Assembly: GCA_965246765.1 (NCBI GenBank)
Contig: CBDFFJ010000005.1
Span: 868,001 to 932,000 of the forward strand
Length of the DNA: 64,000 nt
Source: UBA1952 sp965246765
GTDB lineage: Bacteria > Bacteroidota > Bacteroidia > Chitinophagales > Chitinophagaceae
Direction of reading: 5' to 3'
A program made the position numbers and the translations under genes. This document shows, piece by piece, positions 62,697-64,000 of the stretch (positions within the stretch are counted from its first letter, which is position 1; every line of letters begins with the position of its first letter). The notes under the pieces are model-generated. The model made no database searches. It was not told where the DNA came from and saw only the letters and a program-made list of their open reading frames with translations.

Positions 62697-62727
62697 TTAC
62701 CAATATCTTCGCAGCAATATCTCCTGC

Positions 62728-63387
62728 ATGAAAACAACGCTACTCGCCGCCCTCCTCCTGCTGTCCCTAAGCGCAAGCGCCCAAAAGACGAAGGTGGTCA
62801 TAGAGACAGACTCCGGCCGCATCGTCCTCGCCCTTTACGACGGCACACCCCTGCACCGCGACAATATGGTGAAGCTGGTCAGGAAGCATTTCTACGACGG
62901 CCTCCTCTGGCACCGCGTCATCCCCAATTTCGTCATCCAGGGCGGCGACCCGGACTCCAAAACCGCCGCCCCCGACAAGATGCTCGGCGACGGTGACGTG
63001 GGCTACAAGATTCCGGCGGAGATTAAGGATGAATATTACCACGTGCGCGGCGCGGTAGGCATGGCGCGGGACAATAATCCGGAGAAGGCCTCCAGCGGCT
63101 GCCAGTTCTACATCGTCACCGGCAAGACTTATGATGATGCGCAGCTTGACGCTGCCGAGGGGCGCAGCGGCCACAAGCATTCTGCCGCGCAGCGCGAAGC
63201 CTACAAGCGCCTCGGCGGCGTGCCGCACTTAGACGGCGGCTACACGGTATTCGGCGAGGTGATAGAGGGGATGGCCGTGGCGGATAAAATAAGCAACATG
63301 CCCCGCAACAGCGTCGACCGCCCGAATGTGAATGTGCACATGACGCGGGTGTATCTGAAGCGGAAGAAGTTTCTGGGGGTATTCTAG
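62728..63387 (+). CDS. Exported cyclophilin-type peptidyl-prolyl isomerase
   Basis: A 219-aa periplasmic cis-trans prolyl isomerase assisting folding. The frame opens at 62575, but the ATG at 62728 starts a signal peptide (MKTTLLAALLLLSLSASAQ) and is preferred. The cyclophilin core follows: VVIETDSGRIVLALYDGTPLHRDN (first 20 diagnostic), FYDGLLWHRVIPNFVIQGGDP with the active-site Arg and Phe, VGMARDNNPEKASSGCQFYIV, and VFGEVIEGMAVADKI. An insert of about 25 residues (DDAQLDAAEGRSGHKHSAAQ) is common in Bacteroidota members. Confidence 0.94.
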   Translation: MKTTLLAALLLLSLSASAQKTKVVIETDSGRIVLALYDGTPLHRDNMVKLVRKHFYDGLLWHRVIPNFVIQGGDPDSKTAAPDKMLGDGDVGYKIPAEIKDEYYHVRGAVGMARDNNPEKASSGCQFYIVTGKTYDDAQLDAAEGRSGHKHSAAQREAYKRLGGVPHLDGGYTVFGEVIEGMAVADKISNMPRNSVDRPNVNVHMTRVYLKRKKFLGVF

Positions 63388-63445
63388 GAACCGGTCTGAC
63401 CGACCAAAGGGAGGTCTGCCCGGTTCCGCCACGGGCACAGCGGGC

Positions 63446-63519
63446 GGGATATCCCCCGCCGGCGGGGGAAATGCTTTTGAACGCTGCGCCGTGCGCGCGT
63501 TAAAAAGCGAGGGGGTGGG
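63446..63519 (+). repeat. REP-like element, copy D
   Basis: It starts GGGATATCC, runs through a CCCCCGC/GGCGGGGG hairpin and a longer centre with GCTTTTGAACGC and GCGTTAAAAAGC arms, and ends GGGGGTGGG. It has the same overall plan as copies A, B and C, with a longer centre. It lies in the 159-bp spacer between the cyclophilin and carboxypeptidase genes. Confidence 0.75.
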
Positions 63520-63546
63520 GCACACTCCACAAGCAGAAAACACCCG

Positions 63547-64000
63547 ATGAAAAAAACCATCACCATCCTACTTTGCTGCCTCGCACTCGCGGCGCGCGCC
63601 CAGCGCCTCTACACCCCCTTTGAAGGCTCCGTAGGCCTGTGCTCCGCCACCTACGATGAATGCACCGCCTTCTACGATGCGCTGCAACGGCAAACCGCCG
63701 CCATCCGCATAGACACCGCCGGCCCCACCGATGCCGGAATCCCCCTGCGCACCATTACCTATCCGGCAAAGGCCGCCAATCCCATCACCATCCTCATCAA
63801 CAACGGCATCCACCCCGGCGAGCCGGACGGCATAGATGCCTGCATGATGCTGCTGCGCGATGCTGCGGAAGGGCGGATAAAGATTCCGGAGAACGTGCGG
63901 CTCGTCGTCATTCCCATTTACAACATCGGCGGAGCGCTTATGCGCAATGACAATACCCGCGTGAACCAGGTAGGCCCGCTGGAGTACGGCTTCCGTGGCA
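63547..64000 (+). CDS. M14 family zinc carboxypeptidase, partial (cut by window end)
   Basis: The first 151 codons of a secreted metallocarboxypeptidase-like protein. The signal peptide (MKKTITILLCCLALAARAQ) is followed by an N-terminal part and the zinc motif NNGIHPGEPDG (HxxE, near residue 96), then VRLVVIPIYNIGGAL and NTRVNQVGP, which belong to the M14 fold. The third zinc ligand and catalytic Glu lie beyond the window, so activity cannot be checked. It starts 27 bp after REP-like copy D. Confidence 0.85.
   Translation, partial: MKKTITILLCCLALAARAQRLYTPFEGSVGLCSATYDECTAFYDALQRQTAAIRIDTAGPTDAGIPLRTITYPAKAANPITILINNGIHPGEPDGIDACMMLLRDAAEGRIKIPENVRLVVIPIYNIGGALMRNDNTRVNQVGPLEYGFRG

Larger units (their letters stand above)
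62316..62727. other. Repeat-rich gene-free region upstream of the cyclophilin gene
   Basis: This 412-bp spacer holds a CCCTGAA/TTCAGGG hairpin (62446-62464), a cluster of TTCCGGATnTTCGGAA near-palindromes (62518-62617) and three GACTTGCCAAGTC palindromes (62638-62696). A 66-codon minus-strand frame across the repeats is not protein-like. No promoter was identified with confidence. Confidence 0.7.

Overview
The window is a chromosomal stretch of a Bacteroidota bacterium, probably of the Chitinophagia (Chitinophagaceae-like) branch. This rests on a SusC/SusD pair, two proteins with type IX secretion (T9SS) sorting tails, the gliding lipoprotein GldH, many SPI/SPII-secreted proteins, promoter boxes of the Bacteroidota TAnnTTTG type in front of several genes, and weak Shine-Dalgarno signals. 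The class level is inference; the phylum is well supported. No rRNA, tRNA, CRISPR array, prophage or transposase gene was seen.

Layout. 0-9 kb: typA, two small paralogous peptides with double-glycine leaders, dxs, a YciE/YciF-type ferritin-like protein, a membrane protein, a T9SS cargo protein and dnaN. 9.2-16.2 kb: a small DUF559 (Vsr-like) nuclease gene lying exactly between two inverted copies of a REP-like repeat, then a giant alpha-2-macroglobulin gene that carries a further copy of that repeat in frame. 16.3-25.4 kb: ribonuclease Z, a hybrid histidine kinase, the TIGR03915/TIGR03916 DNA-repair-like pair (the second a radical SAM protein), phaB-like reductase, a minimal kinase-like protein and a MORN-repeat/TonB-C protein. 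25.5-28.4 kb: the translation operon rplM-rpsI-rpsB-tsf, with a strong hairpin between rpsB and tsf. 28.8-35.7 kb: SusC, SusD, a small lipoprotein and an OmpA/TSP3 protein, all on the plus strand. 35.8-43.4 kb: glycosyltransferase, M2 peptidase, 42-bp GC-rich tandem repeats, EnvC-like protein, YicC, GldH and a histidine kinase. 43.4-51 kb: small lipoproteins, a 7TMR-type adenylate cyclase, PlsC, a dihaem cytochrome c and a T9SS beta-propeller protein. 51.1-54.5 kb: four consecutive genes (mqo, a small membrane protein, a Nei/Fpg glycosylase, an ECF sigma factor) are broken by about six single-base indels and one stop. 54.5-64 kb: sigma-associated small membrane proteins, Hsp20, Fic protein, IcmF, CorA, a repeat-rich spacer, a cyclophilin and the start of an M14 carboxypeptidase.

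The most interesting material is (1) the DUF559 gene framed by inverted REP-like elements whose relatives occur elsewhere in the window, including inside a coding sequence; (2) the two double-glycine-leader peptides; (3) a two-part promoter-like motif with identical 10-nt spacing in front of the ECF sigma factor and of the small-membrane-protein/Hsp20 genes, suggesting an autoregulated stress regulon; (4) several heptamer-period repeat tracts and a 42-bp minisatellite.
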